Assembly (NCBI GenBank): GCA_008180335.1
Contig: VTEF01000004.1
Location: 347,061-411,060, forward strand
DNA length: 64,000 bases
Direction: 5' to 3'
Origin: Priestia megaterium
GTDB taxonomy: Bacteria; Bacillota; Bacilli; Bacillales; Bacillaceae_H
The notes under the pieces were generated by a model that was not told the origin of the DNA, made no database searches, and was given only the letters and a program-made list of their open reading frames with translations. This document shows, in pieces, positions 27,598 to 38,138 of this stretch. The position numbers and the translations under genes were made by a program. Numbering within the stretch: the stretch's first letter is position 1; each line of letters starts with the position of its first letter.

Positions 27598-27655
27598 CAT
27601 ACATTTCTTTACGTTCGCAAACACTTATACTGATACCGATAAAGGAGTGATGTTT

Positions 27656-27826
27656 ATGCCAGAGAAAAAGCCGCAGAAAGAAGTGAACACAAGTCAAATT
27701 GCAGATCGTCAATTCCATGTAAACGACTACGAAGGTCAAGACCAATTATCACAAGGCTTAGCTGAAACACACGAGCAAGTAAGTGATACCTACCAAGAAG
27801 GTACGTTCGAAGATACAAACTGTTAA
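27656..27826 (+). CDS. Small YozQ-like (DUF4025-type) protein
   Basis: A 56-residue acidic, glutamine-rich protein beginning MPEKKPQKEVNTSQIADRQF, with the segment GLAETHEQVSDTYQEGT that I associate with the YozQ/DUF4025 family of small Bacillus proteins. The ribosome site AAAGGAGTGATG is optimal and the ORF ends just before a strong terminator, which supports it as a real gene. It has no membrane segment. Its function is unknown. Confidence 0.75.
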   Translation: MPEKKPQKEVNTSQIADRQFHVNDYEGQDQLSQGLAETHEQVSDTYQEGTFEDTNC

Positions 27827-27848
27827 CTACTCCAACTAATGCTTTTAT

Positions 27849-27878
27849 AAAAAAAGAAGACGATATGTCTTCTTTTTT
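27849..27878. terminator. Bidirectional terminator
   Basis: AAAAAAGAAGAC / GTCTTCTTTTTT gives a hairpin with A/T tracts on both sides, between the small plus-strand gene and the convergent DUF502 gene. Confidence 0.88.
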
Positions 27879-27926
27879 CAGATTGATAAAACTCTTTAAG
27901 CTCTCACCACTAAAATATACCTGCTT

Positions 27927-28517
27927 TTATTGGTGATTTCCTTTATTTGAACTTGTAACGCCGCCAGATAAAACAAACTTCATTGCCTCTTCAGGCTTAA
28001 CATCAAGGAATTCTACTTCTTCTTTTGGAACCAGAAATGTAAAGCCTGCGACTTGAAACGTTTGCGGAATATAAACTGCCACATGATTCTTCAATGGATT
28101 AATGACATTTTCTACTTCTTCTGACGTAATGAATCCAATAACTTTCATATTCGTTCCTGGCATCGTGACAAGCGCTACTTTAGAGAACGATTTTTTCTCT
28201 CCAAGAAAGGAGTGAAGGGTATCTTTAATTACTGTGTATAACGTTTTAACAAGTGGAATTTTTTCTAATAATCGATCAATAAGCTGAACAATTTTCCTCA
28301 TTAAAAATCGAGTTGACAGCCACCCCAACACTGTTATTAAGACTAAAGTAGCTAAAATTCCAATCCCAGGAATATAGCCTTCTTTTAGATATGTTTTGAA
28401 GATATTTCCTAATATGCTATCAAAAAATGTAAAAATCCTCACTAATATATACATCACTAAAATGATGGGAACAATAGTAAGGAGTCCATTCACAAAACTT
28501 TTTATGATGACCTTCAT
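27927..28517 (-). CDS. DUF502-family membrane protein
   Basis: A 196-residue protein with two hydrophobic segments near the N-terminus (about residues 8-30 and 50-70) followed by a soluble part with the family features IPLVKTLYTVIKD and GTNMKVIGFITSEE, and a VAVYIPQTFQVAGFTFLVP stretch. DUF502 proteins occur in many bacteria and their biochemical role is unknown. The ATG at 28517 has AGAGGTG six bases upstream. It stands alone, convergent with the preceding small gene. Confidence 0.88.
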   Translation of the reverse strand: MKVIIKSFVNGLLTIVPIILVMYILVRIFTFFDSILGNIFKTYLKEGYIPGIGILATLVLITVLGWLSTRFLMRKIVQLIDRLLEKIPLVKTLYTVIKDTLHSFLGEKKSFSKVALVTMPGTNMKVIGFITSEEVENVINPLKNHVAVYIPQTFQVAGFTFLVPKEEVEFLDVKPEEAMKFVLSGGVTSSNKGNHQ

Positions 28518-28834
28518 GGCTTGCACCTCTTCTATTACGTACTTTTATCATTATATACGGTTTTGGTATATGAAAAGTACTTTTTATTTTAACAGTATCA
28601 ATCGTTCGTATAAAGTCCTATTTTCAGCATTTTACCCTGCTCTTAAGGAGCACAAGCTCTGTGGTGATTAGCTCGACTTTATAAAAGCTTTGTTAGTTTA
28701 ATCAAACAATTCTTTACGTTAAAACGCATTTCATTTTAACTCTATCTTAAAATGAGAAAAATAGACGTGACAAAGTGTAAAGACAGTTGTAAACTTGATT
28801 AAGAAACAATCGTGAAGACATCTGGGAGGAAGTT
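28518..28834. other. Intergenic region between the DUF502 gene and niaP
   Basis: This 317-base stretch has no credible ORF. It holds the promoters of both divergent genes; the niaP promoter with a candidate operator is listed separately. An imperfect hairpin-like stretch near 28,640-28,660 has no T-run. Confidence 0.6.
28767..28795 (+). promoter_or_regulatory. niaP promoter with candidate NiaR operator
   Basis: GTGACA (28767-28772) and TAAACT (28790-28795) are 17 bases apart. Across the spacer runs an ACA...TGT repeat: ACA-AAG-TGT, then four bases later ACA-GT-TGT (28770-28790). This pattern recalls sites of the niacin repressor NiaR (YrxA), the known regulator of niaP in Bacillus. I recall its consensus only loosely, so the operator call is tentative. 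Confidence 0.45.
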
Positions 28835-30037
28835 ATGAAACAAAAATCATTATCAGAACGTCAATTACTAAGCATCGCTGGCCTAGGATGGCTTTTTGAT
28901 GCAATGGATGTTGGGATTCTTTCCTTTATTATTGCCGCTCTTCATAAAGAATGGAATTTATCTCCAACCGAAATGAGCTGGATTGGGAGTGTTAACTCTA
29001 TTGGGATGGCTATTGGAGCTTTACTATTTGGCTTACTAGCAGATCGAATTGGGCGAAAATCAGTTTTTATTATTACACTCGTTTTATTTTCAGTTGCCAG
29101 CGGTTTGTCAGCGCTGACAACCACTCTTGCTACATTTCTTATTTTACGTTTTATTATCGGAATGGGGCTGGGCGGTGAATTACCGGTGGCATCCACTCTT
29201 GTATCTGAAACCGTTGCACCAGAAAAAAGAGGAAAAATTGTTGTTTTATTAGAGAGCTTCTGGGCTTTCGGTTGGTTAGCAGCTGCTCTTATTTCATACT
29301 TTGTTATTCCAACATACGGTTGGCAAGTTGCCCTATTACTGACTGCTTTACCTGCTTTTTATGCAATTTATTTACGTATAAAGCTGCCAGATTCTCCAAA
29401 ATTCGTTGCGGCAACGAATGCGAACAAACCATCCATGATGAAAAACATCAAACAAGTCTGGGGAAAAGAATACCGGCAACAAACGATTATGCTTTGGATT
29501 CTTTGGTTCTGTGTTGTATTTTCTTATTATGGAATGTTTTTATGGTTACCAAGCGTTATGGTCATTAAAGGCTTTAGCTTAATTAAAAGTTTTGAATATG
29601 TCTTAATCATGACACTTGCTCAGTTACCAGGCTACTACACCGCTGCTTGGTTTATTGAACGCAAGGGTCGAAAATTCGTACTCGTTACGTATTTGCTTGG
29701 AACAGCTGTAAGTGCTTATTTATTTGGAACGGCGGAGTCATTAGCCTTGTTATTAACAGCAGGCATGCTATTGTCTTTCTTCAATTTAGGAGCATGGGGC
29801 GCGCTATATGCCTATACACCTGAACAATATCCAACTGTCATTCGTGGGACTGGGGCTGGTATGGCTGCTTCTTTTGGACGTATTGGAGGAATTTTAGGAC
29901 CTCTTTTAGTTGGTTATTTATCGACGCAAGGAATGTCATTAAGCATAACCTTCTCCATTTTTTGCTTGGCTATCTTAATTGCTGCAGCTTCTGTTATCTT
30001 TTTAGGAAAAGAAACAAAGCAGAAGCAGCTAGCGTAA
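28835..30037 (+). CDS. niaP: Niacin transporter NiaP (MFS)
   Basis: A 400-residue major facilitator protein with about 12 hydrophobic segments. The MFS signature between TM2 and TM3 is present (GLLADRIGRKSVF), and TM1 begins GLGWLFDAMDVGILSF, as in B. subtilis NiaP (YceI), with which the sequence agrees closely from end to end as I remember it. NiaP imports nicotinic acid for NAD salvage. The start has GGGAGGAAG upstream. It is a single-gene unit with a promoter that may be NiaR-controlled and a shared terminator downstream. Confidence 0.9.
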   Translation: MKQKSLSERQLLSIAGLGWLFDAMDVGILSFIIAALHKEWNLSPTEMSWIGSVNSIGMAIGALLFGLLADRIGRKSVFIITLVLFSVASGLSALTTTLATFLILRFIIGMGLGGELPVASTLVSETVAPEKRGKIVVLLESFWAFGWLAAALISYFVIPTYGWQVALLLTALPAFYAIYLRIKLPDSPKFVAATNANKPSMMKNIKQVWGKEYRQQTIMLWILWFCVVFSYYGMFLWLPSVMVIKGFSLIKSFEYVLIMTLAQLPGYYTAAWFIERKGRKFVLVTYLLGTAVSAYLFGTAESLALLLTAGMLLSFFNLGAWGALYAYTPEQYPTVIRGTGAGMAASFGRIGGILGPLLVGYLSTQGMSLSITFSIFCLAILIAAASVIFLGKETKQKQLA

Positions 30038-30129
30038 AAAAGCATGCTGATTCAAGTAATGTTTGCTAATTCTTTTTTCAATCAGATGGGATTGCTTGAT
30101 ACCAGGCTGAAAATTTATTTATCATTCTA

Positions 30130-30170
30130 AGCAAAAACGGACTCACCGTATCGGTCAGTCCGTTTTTGCT
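30130..30170. terminator. Bidirectional terminator between niaP and the YebC-family gene
   Basis: AGCAAAAACGGACT with its complement AGTCCGTTTTTGCT forms a long hairpin with T-runs in both directions. It separates two convergent genes. Confidence 0.9.
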
Positions 30171-30196
30171 ACGTCATAAAGGTTTACTTTCCTCGA

Positions 30197-30916
30197 TTAT
30201 TCGCCTAAATCGACATTGTGGTACACTTGTTGAACATCATCTAGATCCTCTAATGCATCAATCATTTTTTCAAATTGTGCCTGTACATCTTCAGGAAGGG
30301 TGACATCACTTTGGGCAAGCATTGTGATCTCAGCCACTGTAAATTCAGTGATACCGATATTCTTAAAAGCCTCTTGTACAGCGTGGAACTGATCAGGCTC
30401 TGCATAAACAATAACGCCTTCATCCTCTTCTAAAATATCACGTACATCTACATCTGCTTCCATTAATAGCTCAAGTACTTCATCTGCTGTTTTGCCTTCA
30501 AGACCAATAACAGCTGTTGCATCAAACATATAGGCCACAGATCCACTTACTCCCATGTTACCACCGTTTTTACCAAATGCAGCACGCACATCTGATGCTG
30601 TACGGTTTACGTTGTTTGTTAATGCATCTACGATGACCATTGAGCCATTAGGGCCGAAACCCTCATAGCGAAGTTCATCATAGTTTTCTTCTGAACCGCC
30701 TTTTGCTTTTTCAATCGCACGGTCAATGATTGCTTTTGGTACATTGTACGTTTTTGCACGTTCAAGTACAACCTTTAACGCTTGATTTGATTCTGGATCT
30801 GGCTCTCCTTGTTTTGCTGCAACATAAATCTCACGGCCAAACTTGGCATATATCCGACTTGTATTTGCATCTTTTGATGCTTTTTTTTCTTTAATATTGT
30901 TCCATTTACGGCCCAT
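30197..30916 (-). CDS. yeeI: YebC-family protein (YeeI/YebC2 type)
   Basis: This 239-residue protein has the three-domain YebC fold. Its N-terminus [20 protein letters not shown] is the form found in YeeI of Bacillus rather than the standard YebC start (MAGHSKW). The ribosomal/DNA-binding region [13 protein letters not shown] and the central blocks [19 protein letters not shown] and [14 protein letters not shown] are conserved. Older annotation calls the family transcriptional regulators; more recent work reports that the YeeI type (YebC2) relieves ribosome stalling. It stands alone with a terminator shared with niaP. Confidence 0.9.
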   Translation of the reverse strand: MGRKWNNIKEKKASKDANTSRIYAKFGREIYVAAKQGEPDPESNQALKVVLERAKTYNVPKAIIDRAIEKAKGGSEENYDELRYEGFGPNGSMVIVDALTNNVNRTASDVRAAFGKNGGNMGVSGSVAYMFDATAVIGLEGKTADEVLELLMEADVDVRDILEEDEGVIVYAEPDQFHAVQEAFKNIGITEFTVAEITMLAQSDVTLPEDVQAQFEKMIDALEDLDDVQQVYHNVDLGE

Positions 30917-31066
30917 ACTAGTTCACTCTCTTTCAACTTTGAATCTAAATAAAATAATGAATATGAAACAAACCGCTTCTTCAGTACTTTTACAGAATGC
31001 AGGATCATTTCATATCTCTTGTAAATAAGACCGAATAAAAACTTTACATTTATTCACTAAATTCTA

Positions 31067-31183
31067 TTATAACTCAATGTCATTATCTTTTTCGAGTTTA
31101 ATCACCAAAAAAAGAACGATAAAGTTCAGTACGATCAGAGAGAAACAAACACTCTTTACACTCTGTATAAATAAGGATGCCAT
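31067..31183 (-). CDS. Possible 38-residue single-pass membrane peptide
   Basis: An unlisted small ORF begins MASLFIQSVKSVCFSLIVLN and ends in an acidic tail (KLEKDNDIEL). One hydrophobic segment covers about residues 13-28. The ATG is preceded by GAGGGAG with eight bases of spacing. There is no homologue I recognise, and coding evidence rests on ribosome site, membrane-like composition and position in a 347-base gap otherwise without a gene. It could be a small membrane protein or chance. Confidence 0.4.
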   Translation of the reverse strand: MASLFIQSVKSVCFSLIVLNFIVLFLVIKLEKDNDIEL

Positions 31184-31263
31184 AGCGAATACTCCCTCTC
31201 ATAAGATGCTTTTTTCCTCCTATACTAAATAGGTATCGAACTTTGAAAAGGAGTGTTGGAAAA

Positions 31264-31446
31264 ATGGCAAAACACACAAAAAAGAACGATGCTGATCAAA
31301 AAAATAAAAAAGGGTTTGACTCATCCGTCATTGATTCTGAGTTCAGCCACGAATTTGGCAGTGCTGCGGCAAATAAGATTCATAAAGAGAAAGCAAAAAA
31401 GGAAAAAGCATCTAAAAATGCAGGAAAATACAAAGGCGGCTTGTAA
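31264..31446 (+). CDS. Small lysine-rich protein, 60 residues
   Basis: A 60-residue hydrophilic protein, MAKHTKKNDADQKNKKGFD..., with a lysine/alanine-rich helical C-terminal half and the central block DSEFSHEFGSAAANKIHKEK. The ribosome site AAAGGAGTG lies about ten bases before the ATG at 31264; an earlier in-frame start at 31243 overlaps it. A strong terminator follows. The composition is like minor spore or nucleic-acid-binding proteins of Bacillus, but I do not recognise the family. Confidence 0.65.
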   Translation: MAKHTKKNDADQKNKKGFDSSVIDSEFSHEFGSAAANKIHKEKAKKEKASKNAGKYKGGL

Positions 31447-31532
31447 AGAGACCTTCACTCGTTTTGGTGTTCTTCACCTGTAATTGATTGTTCGTTTCAT
31501 TAGCCAACCATTGTCATCAAAGGAAGAGAAAC

Positions 31533-31570
31533 AAAAAGAGACTTTCTTTTAGGAAGAGAGTCTCTTTTTT
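31533..31570 (+). terminator. Terminator after the 60-residue gene
   Basis: AAAAAGAGACT / AGTCTCTTTTT stem followed by T; 87 bases past the stop codon. Between here and tmRNA a second stem, AAAGCATAAA / TTTATGCTTT (about 31645-31680), may add to termination. Confidence 0.88.
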
Positions 31571-31692
31571 ATAAAAGAAAGCCTAATTTTTCTAAACACT
31601 GAAACTGTGTCTTAAATTAAAAAGCATCACTTAATCATAAATAAAGCATAAAATCGTCATAACCATCGCTTTATGCTTTTCACTCTATAAAC

Positions 31693-31723
31693 AAAAAAAC
31701 CACCATACAATATGTATTGGTGG
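31693..31723 (-). terminator. Terminator of ssrA
   Basis: CCACC-N-ATACA / TGTAT-GGTGG followed by seven T on the minus strand. The 5' arm includes the encoded CCA end of tmRNA. Confidence 0.88.
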
Positions 31724-32079
31724 AGACGGTGGGAGTCGAACCCACGTCCAGAAATATCGCCACTTAAGCGTCTACGAGTGTAGTCGGCATATTTGGATTT
31801 CGCGAGCTTTTCTGCCTACCGACAGGCGTCCAAGTTGCTAGTCTGATTATTCTCTTCCTTCGTCCTCAGACGGCGAACTCCGGCGTAGCCCACTTCAAGT
31901 GAGTCCCTTACCCTACCACATGGGCGATGGAGGGAGGAACCGCTAAGCTGTTATTAAGCAGCTAAAGCGAAATTATTGTTAGATTTGCCAGTTATTATTG
32001 GCGTTGATGTTTTAACGAGGCCATCTCCTCGACTCGCAACCCAAGCTCGAACTATCCCTGTCGAATCCGTAACGTCCCC
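31718..32079 (-). ncRNA. ssrA: Transfer-messenger RNA (tmRNA)
   Basis: The 5' end GGGGACGTTACGGATTCGAC and the 3' end GGGTTCGACTCCCACCGTCT plus CCACCA form the tRNA-like domain: acceptor stem GGGGACG/CGTCTCC and T-arm GGTTCGACTCC. The messenger part encodes GKSNNNFALAA followed by two stop codons (31989 down to 31954), a short tag; with the tRNA-borne alanine it makes a 12-residue tag ending in ALAA for ClpXP. tmRNA with SmpB frees ribosomes stalled on mRNAs lacking a stop codon. smpB and rnr lie just upstream on the same strand. Confidence 0.97.
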
Positions 32080-32223
32080 ATAATAAAAAGGGAGTCGGAA
32101 TGTGTAAGCAATCATGCGTACATCAGATAGCGACTTTAGTCTACAAAAAATTAAATCTTACTAACAACACTATCTATTATAGCACAAACCAAGTTTTTTG
32201 CAATTGTAAGTTATTGTAAGAAA

Positions 32224-32691
32224 CTATTCCTTTTGACGGTCACGGAATGCACGTTCAATATCACGTTTTGCTTCTTTACGTTTTAAGTCTTCGCGCTTGT
32301 CATATTTCTTTTTACCCTTACCAAGACCTAACAACACTTTCGCAAATCCATTTTTTAAGTATACCTTTAATGGAACAAGTGAATAACCTGTTTCTTTTGT
32401 ATAACCAATCAGTTTATTAATTTCGTTTTTATGTAATAGTAGTTTTCGCGTACGCAAAGGTTCATGGTTGTAACGGTTCCCTTGTTCATAAGGGCTAATA
32501 TGCATATTATGTAAAAAAACTTCACCATTCTGTACACGTGCAAATGAATCTTTCAGGTTAACACGGCCATTTCGAATGGACTTAATTTCCGTGCCTTGCA
32601 ATACAATACCGGTTTCATATGTTTCTTCAATAAAGTAATCATGACGCGCTTTTTTATTTTGCGCCACAAGCTTCCCTTCACCTTTTGGCAT
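32224..32691 (-). CDS. smpB: tmRNA-binding protein SmpB
   Basis: SmpB binds tmRNA and takes it into stalled ribosomes. The protein has 155 residues from the second of two tandem ATGs (32691, better ribosome spacing; 32694 is possible). The OB-fold carries [16 protein letters not shown], the [18 protein letters not shown] block and the tmRNA-binding [19 protein letters not shown]; the basic C-terminal tail ([20 protein letters not shown]) that lies in the mRNA channel is complete. It is followed by ssrA and preceded by rnr, as in B. subtilis. Confidence 0.97.
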   Translation of the reverse strand: MPKGEGKLVAQNKKARHDYFIEETYETGIVLQGTEIKSIRNGRVNLKDSFARVQNGEVFLHNMHISPYEQGNRYNHEPLRTRKLLLHKNEINKLIGYTKETGYSLVPLKVYLKNGFAKVLLGLGKGKKKYDKREDLKRKEAKRDIERAFRDRQKE

Positions 32692-32773
32692 CATGCTTCC
32701 CCTTTCTTTCGCTGTTGTGTTACTTGTTCATTTATTTTACTGGATTGAGTGATAAACTACAACACAGTAACGT

Positions 32774-32804
32774 CAATCAGTGAGGATTGTTTCCTCACTG
32801 ATTG
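32774..32804 (-). promoter_or_regulatory. Hairpin between rnr and smpB
   Basis: Perfect 13-base arms CAATCAGTGAGGA / TCCTCACTGATTG without a T-run. It could be a processing or stabilising element in the rnr-smpB mRNA. Confidence 0.5.
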
Positions 32805-32832
32805 TTAGTAATCTTTGATGGCAAAAAAGCAT

Positions 32833-35184
32833 TTATTTACGTTTTTTCTTTTTGCGCTTCATGTTTGGAGCAGCTTCGAAAAATTTTTTCTTTTTCTTCT
32901 TTTTTGGTTTTTGAGTGCTCCACTCTTCTTTCTTGTTTTGATCACTCTTTTTTCTGCTGCCTCTGTTTCCTTTTTCGTCTTTTCGTGATTTTTGCTTGAC
33001 CTTAATTACTTTCGGGCGGTCTTTGGATAGACGTTTTTGGCTTGTTTTCATCCCTACAATCACAAAGTCAACTGAACGTTCATCTTTATTTACATCTACT
33101 ACTTTTACTTCAATTTCATCACCAATACGGAACACATTACCTGTTCGTTCACCAATCATTGCATAATGGCGTTCATCGTAGCGATAGTAGTCATCTGTTA
33201 AATCGCTAACATGGACGAGCCCCTCAATGGTATTCGGAAGTTCAACAAACATCCCAAAATTAGTAACCGAGCTAATGATTCCTTCAAATGTTTCGCCAAT
33301 TTTATCAGCCATAAATTCGGCTTTTTTCATGTCATCTGTTTCACGTTCTGCATCGACTGATCTTCTTTCCATGCTCGATGAATGATCAGCAATTTCAGGA
33401 AGCTTTTCACGCCATATCTCTTGAGTTGCTTCGTCCATTTTATTCTCAATTAAATACGTGCGAATTAAACGATGCACAATTAAGTCTGGATAACGGCGAA
33501 TTGGTGATGTGAAGTGTGTATAAAATTCAGCAGATAAACCAAAATGCCCTAAACTTTCTGCTTCATATTTCGCTTGTTTCATGGAACGAAGCATAACTTT
33601 TGATACAACCATTTCTTCTGGTGTTCCGCTTACTGCTTCTAAAATTTCTTGGAGAGCGCGTGGATGAATATCGTTTCCAGCACCTTTTACCGCATAGCCA
33701 AAGTTTGTCACAAACTCCAAAAAGCGATTCAATTTTTCTTCATTTGGATCCTCATGGATACGATAAATAAATGGCACGTTCAACCAATGAAAATGCTCCG
33801 CTACCGTTTCATTTGCTGCAAGCATAAATTCTTCAATTAACCGCTCTGCTACTGAGCGTTCACGTAACACGACGTCTGTCGGATGGCCGTCATCATCTAC
33901 TAATACTTTTGCTTCTTTAAAATCAAAGTCAATGGCTCCTCGGTCCATACGTTTTTCACGTAAAATTTCTGCTAACTTTTCCATGCGTTCAAACATTGGA
34001 ACGAGCGCTTCATAACGTTCACGAACAGTCTCATCTTTATCTGTTAAAATTTTATTCACATCTGAATACGTCATTCGTTCTGTCGTTTTAATCACACTTT
34101 GAAAAATTTCATGTGCAACAACTTCGCCTTGTGGCGTAATTTCCATTTCACACGATAATGTTAAACGATTTACTTTCGGATTTAACGAACAAATACCATT
34201 CGATAAGCGATGTGGAATCATAGGAATGACACGATCAACTAAATAGACACTTGTACCACGTTCAGCTGCTTCCACATCAATAGGAGATCCTTCCTTCACA
34301 TAATGACTGACATCTGCAATATGAACGCCTAGCTTATAATTTCCATTTTCTAATTCTATTACCGTAACAGCATCATCTAAATCTTTTGCATCAGCCCCGT
34401 CAATTGTGACAATCACTTGATCACGCAAGTCTCGACGATCTTTAATCTCTTCTTCATTAATTGTTTCAGGTGTTTCAATTGCTTGTGTTAATGCATCAGC
34501 AGGAAATTCTTGCGGTAAACCATGCTTGTGAATAACTGAAATAATATCGACACCTGGATCATTTTTGTGACCTAGAATTTGGACAATTTTACCTTCCGCA
34601 TTCATACGTCCTTCTGGATAACCCGTTAATTCTACTACAACCTTATGCCCTTCCACTGCGCCATTGCGGGCAGCTTTTGGGATAAAAATATCTCCCGCAA
34701 TTTTTTTATCATCGGCAATGACAAAACCAAAATTTTTGCTTTCGGTATATGTTCCTACAACTTGTTGCGTACCACGTTCAATGATTTTGACAATGGTACC
34801 CTCACGCCGACTGCCAGATGACTCAGAAAGCACACGTGCTAATACAGTATCGCCGTGCATTGCATTATTTATCTCCGTTGGTGGAATAAAGATATCGTCT
34901 GCACCTTGCCCCTCAGGGACGACGAATGCAAACCCTTTTGCATGGCCTGTCACTTTTCCTTTTACAAAATTCATACGTTCAGGTAGACCGTAACGGTTAT
35001 TTCTTGCTCGAATAACCAGTCCTTGCTCTTCCATAATCACAAGAGCTTTCACAAAATCTTTGAACGTTGAAGAATCTTCAACGTGAAATTCTTTTTCTAG
35101 TTCTTGTACCGTTAATGGCTTGTAACTGTCTTCTTTCATACGTGCTAAAAGTTGATCGATATAGTGTTGAATTTCTTGTTCCAT
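32833..35184 (-). CDS. rnr: Ribonuclease R
   Basis: RNase R is a processive 3'-5' exoribonuclease that degrades structured RNA and takes part in tmRNA-linked decay. The 783-residue protein has an N-terminal helix-turn-helix, two cold-shock domains ([17 protein letters not shown] and [17 protein letters not shown]), the RNB catalytic domain with the acidic cluster [14 protein letters not shown], and a C-terminal S1 domain ([18 protein letters not shown]). The tail is strongly lysine-rich (runs of KKKKKK), which in the family helps bind structured RNA. GGAGGGG precedes the ATG. It lies before smpB and ssrA. Confidence 0.96.
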   Translation of the reverse strand: MEQEIQHYIDQLLARMKEDSYKPLTVQELEKEFHVEDSSTFKDFVKALVIMEEQGLVIRARNNRYGLPERMNFVKGKVTGHAKGFAFVVPEGQGADDIFIPPTEINNAMHGDTVLARVLSESSGSRREGTIVKIIERGTQQVVGTYTESKNFGFVIADDKKIAGDIFIPKAARNGAVEGHKVVVELTGYPEGRMNAEGKIVQILGHKNDPGVDIISVIHKHGLPQEFPADALTQAIETPETINEEEIKDRRDLRDQVIVTIDGADAKDLDDAVTVIELENGNYKLGVHIADVSHYVKEGSPIDVEAAERGTSVYLVDRVIPMIPHRLSNGICSLNPKVNRLTLSCEMEITPQGEVVAHEIFQSVIKTTERMTYSDVNKILTDKDETVRERYEALVPMFERMEKLAEILREKRMDRGAIDFDFKEAKVLVDDDGHPTDVVLRERSVAERLIEEFMLAANETVAEHFHWLNVPFIYRIHEDPNEEKLNRFLEFVTNFGYAVKGAGNDIHPRALQEILEAVSGTPEEMVVSKVMLRSMKQAKYEAESLGHFGLSAEFYTHFTSPIRRYPDLIVHRLIRTYLIENKMDEATQEIWREKLPEIADHSSSMERRSVDAERETDDMKKAEFMADKIGETFEGIISSVTNFGMFVELPNTIEGLVHVSDLTDDYYRYDERHYAMIGERTGNVFRIGDEIEVKVVDVNKDERSVDFVIVGMKTSQKRLSKDRPKVIKVKQKSRKDEKGNRGSRKKSDQNKKEEWSTQKPKKKKKKKFFEAAPNMKRKKKKRK

Positions 35185-35237
35185 CTTCTGCCCCTCCTTC
35201 TCTTACTGTTTATACAACATGAGTTTATACAAAAGGT

Positions 35238-35978
35238 TTACCAGTCTAATGACTCTAAAAATTGATATACATCTTCATGTAATTGCTCACGCTCTTTATC
35301 AAGCGTTATCACATGTCCAGACTCTTCATACCATTTTATATCTTTAACAGGTGATTCTAAATTATTATAAATAATGTTTGCACTATCTGTATTAATCATG
35401 TGATCATTGCGTGCTTGTACAACAAATGTTGGAGCATAAATCATGTCTACTGAATTTCGGACATCTGCAATTAAACCTTGCAATGCCTTTAATGTATTCA
35501 TTGGTGTTTGTTTAAATTCATCCATTTCTTGTTGAATTTGCTCCTCGCTTTTTCCTTCACGCTTCTTATATTCGCGAGCATATGCTAAAACACCTTCATA
35601 CATAACTTCTTCACTTTTAATGTACATAGGTGCACACATAGGGACAATACCCTTTATAGGTACAGTGTAACCTAATTTCAAAGAAAATACGCCGCCTAAA
35701 GACAAGCCGACAGCTGCAATGCTTTCATGTCCGCAATCTTTTAAAAATTGGTAGCCTTCCATTACATCTTTCCACCAATCTTCCGGACCTGTGTGTACAA
35801 GTTCTTCTGGTGGTACACCGTGCCCTTTATAATGCGGTGCATGACATGTATATCCTTTCTTTTCAAGAAAACGCCCCAGCATTCGGACATCTGCTGAATT
35901 ACCTGTAAATCCATGTAATAATAAAACTGCTTTTTCTCCACCTTCAAATGTAAAAGGCTTTGGCAGTGCAATTTTCAT
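35238..35978 (-). CDS. est: Carboxylesterase (Est/YvaK type)
   Basis: A 246-residue alpha/beta-hydrolase like the Bacillus and Geobacillus Est30 carboxylesterase. The oxyanion region is [12 protein letters not shown] (20-31), the nucleophile is Ser93 in GLSLGG, the acid is in VQARNDHMI (about residue 192) and the histidine in [10 protein letters not shown] (about residue 222). It acts on short-chain esters in the family; the physiological substrate is unclear. It lies 53 bases before rnr, between secG and rnr as in B. subtilis yvaK. Confidence 0.93.
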   Translation of the reverse strand: MKIALPKPFTFEGGEKAVLLLHGFTGNSADVRMLGRFLEKKGYTCHAPHYKGHGVPPEELVHTGPEDWWKDVMEGYQFLKDCGHESIAAVGLSLGGVFSLKLGYTVPIKGIVPMCAPMYIKSEEVMYEGVLAYAREYKKREGKSEEQIQQEMDEFKQTPMNTLKALQGLIADVRNSVDMIYAPTFVVQARNDHMINTDSANIIYNNLESPVKDIKWYEESGHVITLDKEREQLHEDVYQFLESLDW

Positions 35979-36199
35979 CTAATCTAACTCCTTTTATCTA
36001 TAATGTCTGCATTTACATGATGAAAAAACGCATTTCCCTTGTGATTTCCATCACAAAATAATTGATTTCGTTCCCTTTTCATTCTCCATAAAAGGACACC
36101 ACTTATGTATTTGTCAGCTCATGTATAAATGGAATGTTTTTCATTAAGCATTTATTATATCATTACATGAAATTAAAGTTAAACCATTGAAGCTGCACG
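35979..36199. other. Gene-free stretch before est
   Basis: This stretch up to the secG terminator contains no ORF of note. It should hold the est promoter; I see no clear consensus promoter or operator in it. Confidence 0.5.
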
Positions 36200-36260
36200 T
36201 AAAAAATGCCACCTAACATATCAAATCCGGTATACACCAAATTATATGTATTAGGTGGCA
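36200..36260 (-). terminator. Terminator of secG
   Basis: TGCCACCTAA-ATACATAT pairs with ATATGTTAGGTGGCA over a 26-base loop and is followed by six T on the minus strand, 33 bases past the secG stop. Confidence 0.75.
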
Positions 36261-36292
36261 TGCTGATTTTTTATTCAAATCGACAGTTATAA

Positions 36293-36526
36293 TTACAATT
36301 TAAAGTATGATACAGCAATTGTTAAAAGGAAAAATAAGACGGATAATACGACGGTTAAGCGATGTAGTACTAAATCAATTCCACGTGCTTTTTGTTTACC
36401 GAATAATGTTTCAGCACCACCAGAAATAGCTCCTGATAAGCCTGCTGTTTTACTTGATTGTAAGACGACTACAATAATAAGTGCAATTGAAACAATAATC
36501 AGCAATGTAATGAGTAACGTATGCAT
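36293..36526 (-). CDS. secG: Preprotein translocase subunit SecG
   Basis: SecG is the small subunit of the SecYEG channel. It has 77 residues with two membrane helices (about 3-22 and 54-73) joined by the conserved loop [29 protein letters not shown] precedes the ATG at 36526 by nine bases; the upstream frame extension overlaps that site. The location before est and rnr matches B. subtilis. The 36,527-36,765 stretch upstream shows no gene. Confidence 0.96.
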   Translation of the reverse strand: MHTLLITLLIIVSIALIIVVVLQSSKTAGLSGAISGGAETLFGKQKARGIDLVLHRLTVVLSVLFFLLTIAVSYFKL

Positions 36527-36765
36527 ATGTTGAGACACCTCCTGCAAAAAGAGAAACAAGCTAAGATCAATATTGCTTCATCTTTATTTGCTAATGTTAG
36601 CTACACAATTATTTTCTCACAGTTATCTTTTGCTATTGCTAAAAACAATGAGTTCATTGTTTATTTACACGTATTTATTACGCACACTTCTTTAACATAA
36701 ATTTATCATAAAATAACTGAACGTACAAGTAACGGCTGTGAAAAATAACATATACCCACCAAATT

Positions 36766-36799
36766 GAAAAAGGTGGATGAGAACACTCATCCACCTTTT
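36766..36799 (-). terminator. Terminator of the glycolytic operon (after eno)
   Basis: AAAAGGTGGATGAG / CTCATCCACCTTTT hairpin with A/T flanks, 20 bases past the eno stop codon. Confidence 0.92.
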
Positions 36800-36818
36800 A
36801 AGCTTTCCTTATTTCAAC

Positions 36819-38138
<1,320 letters not shown>

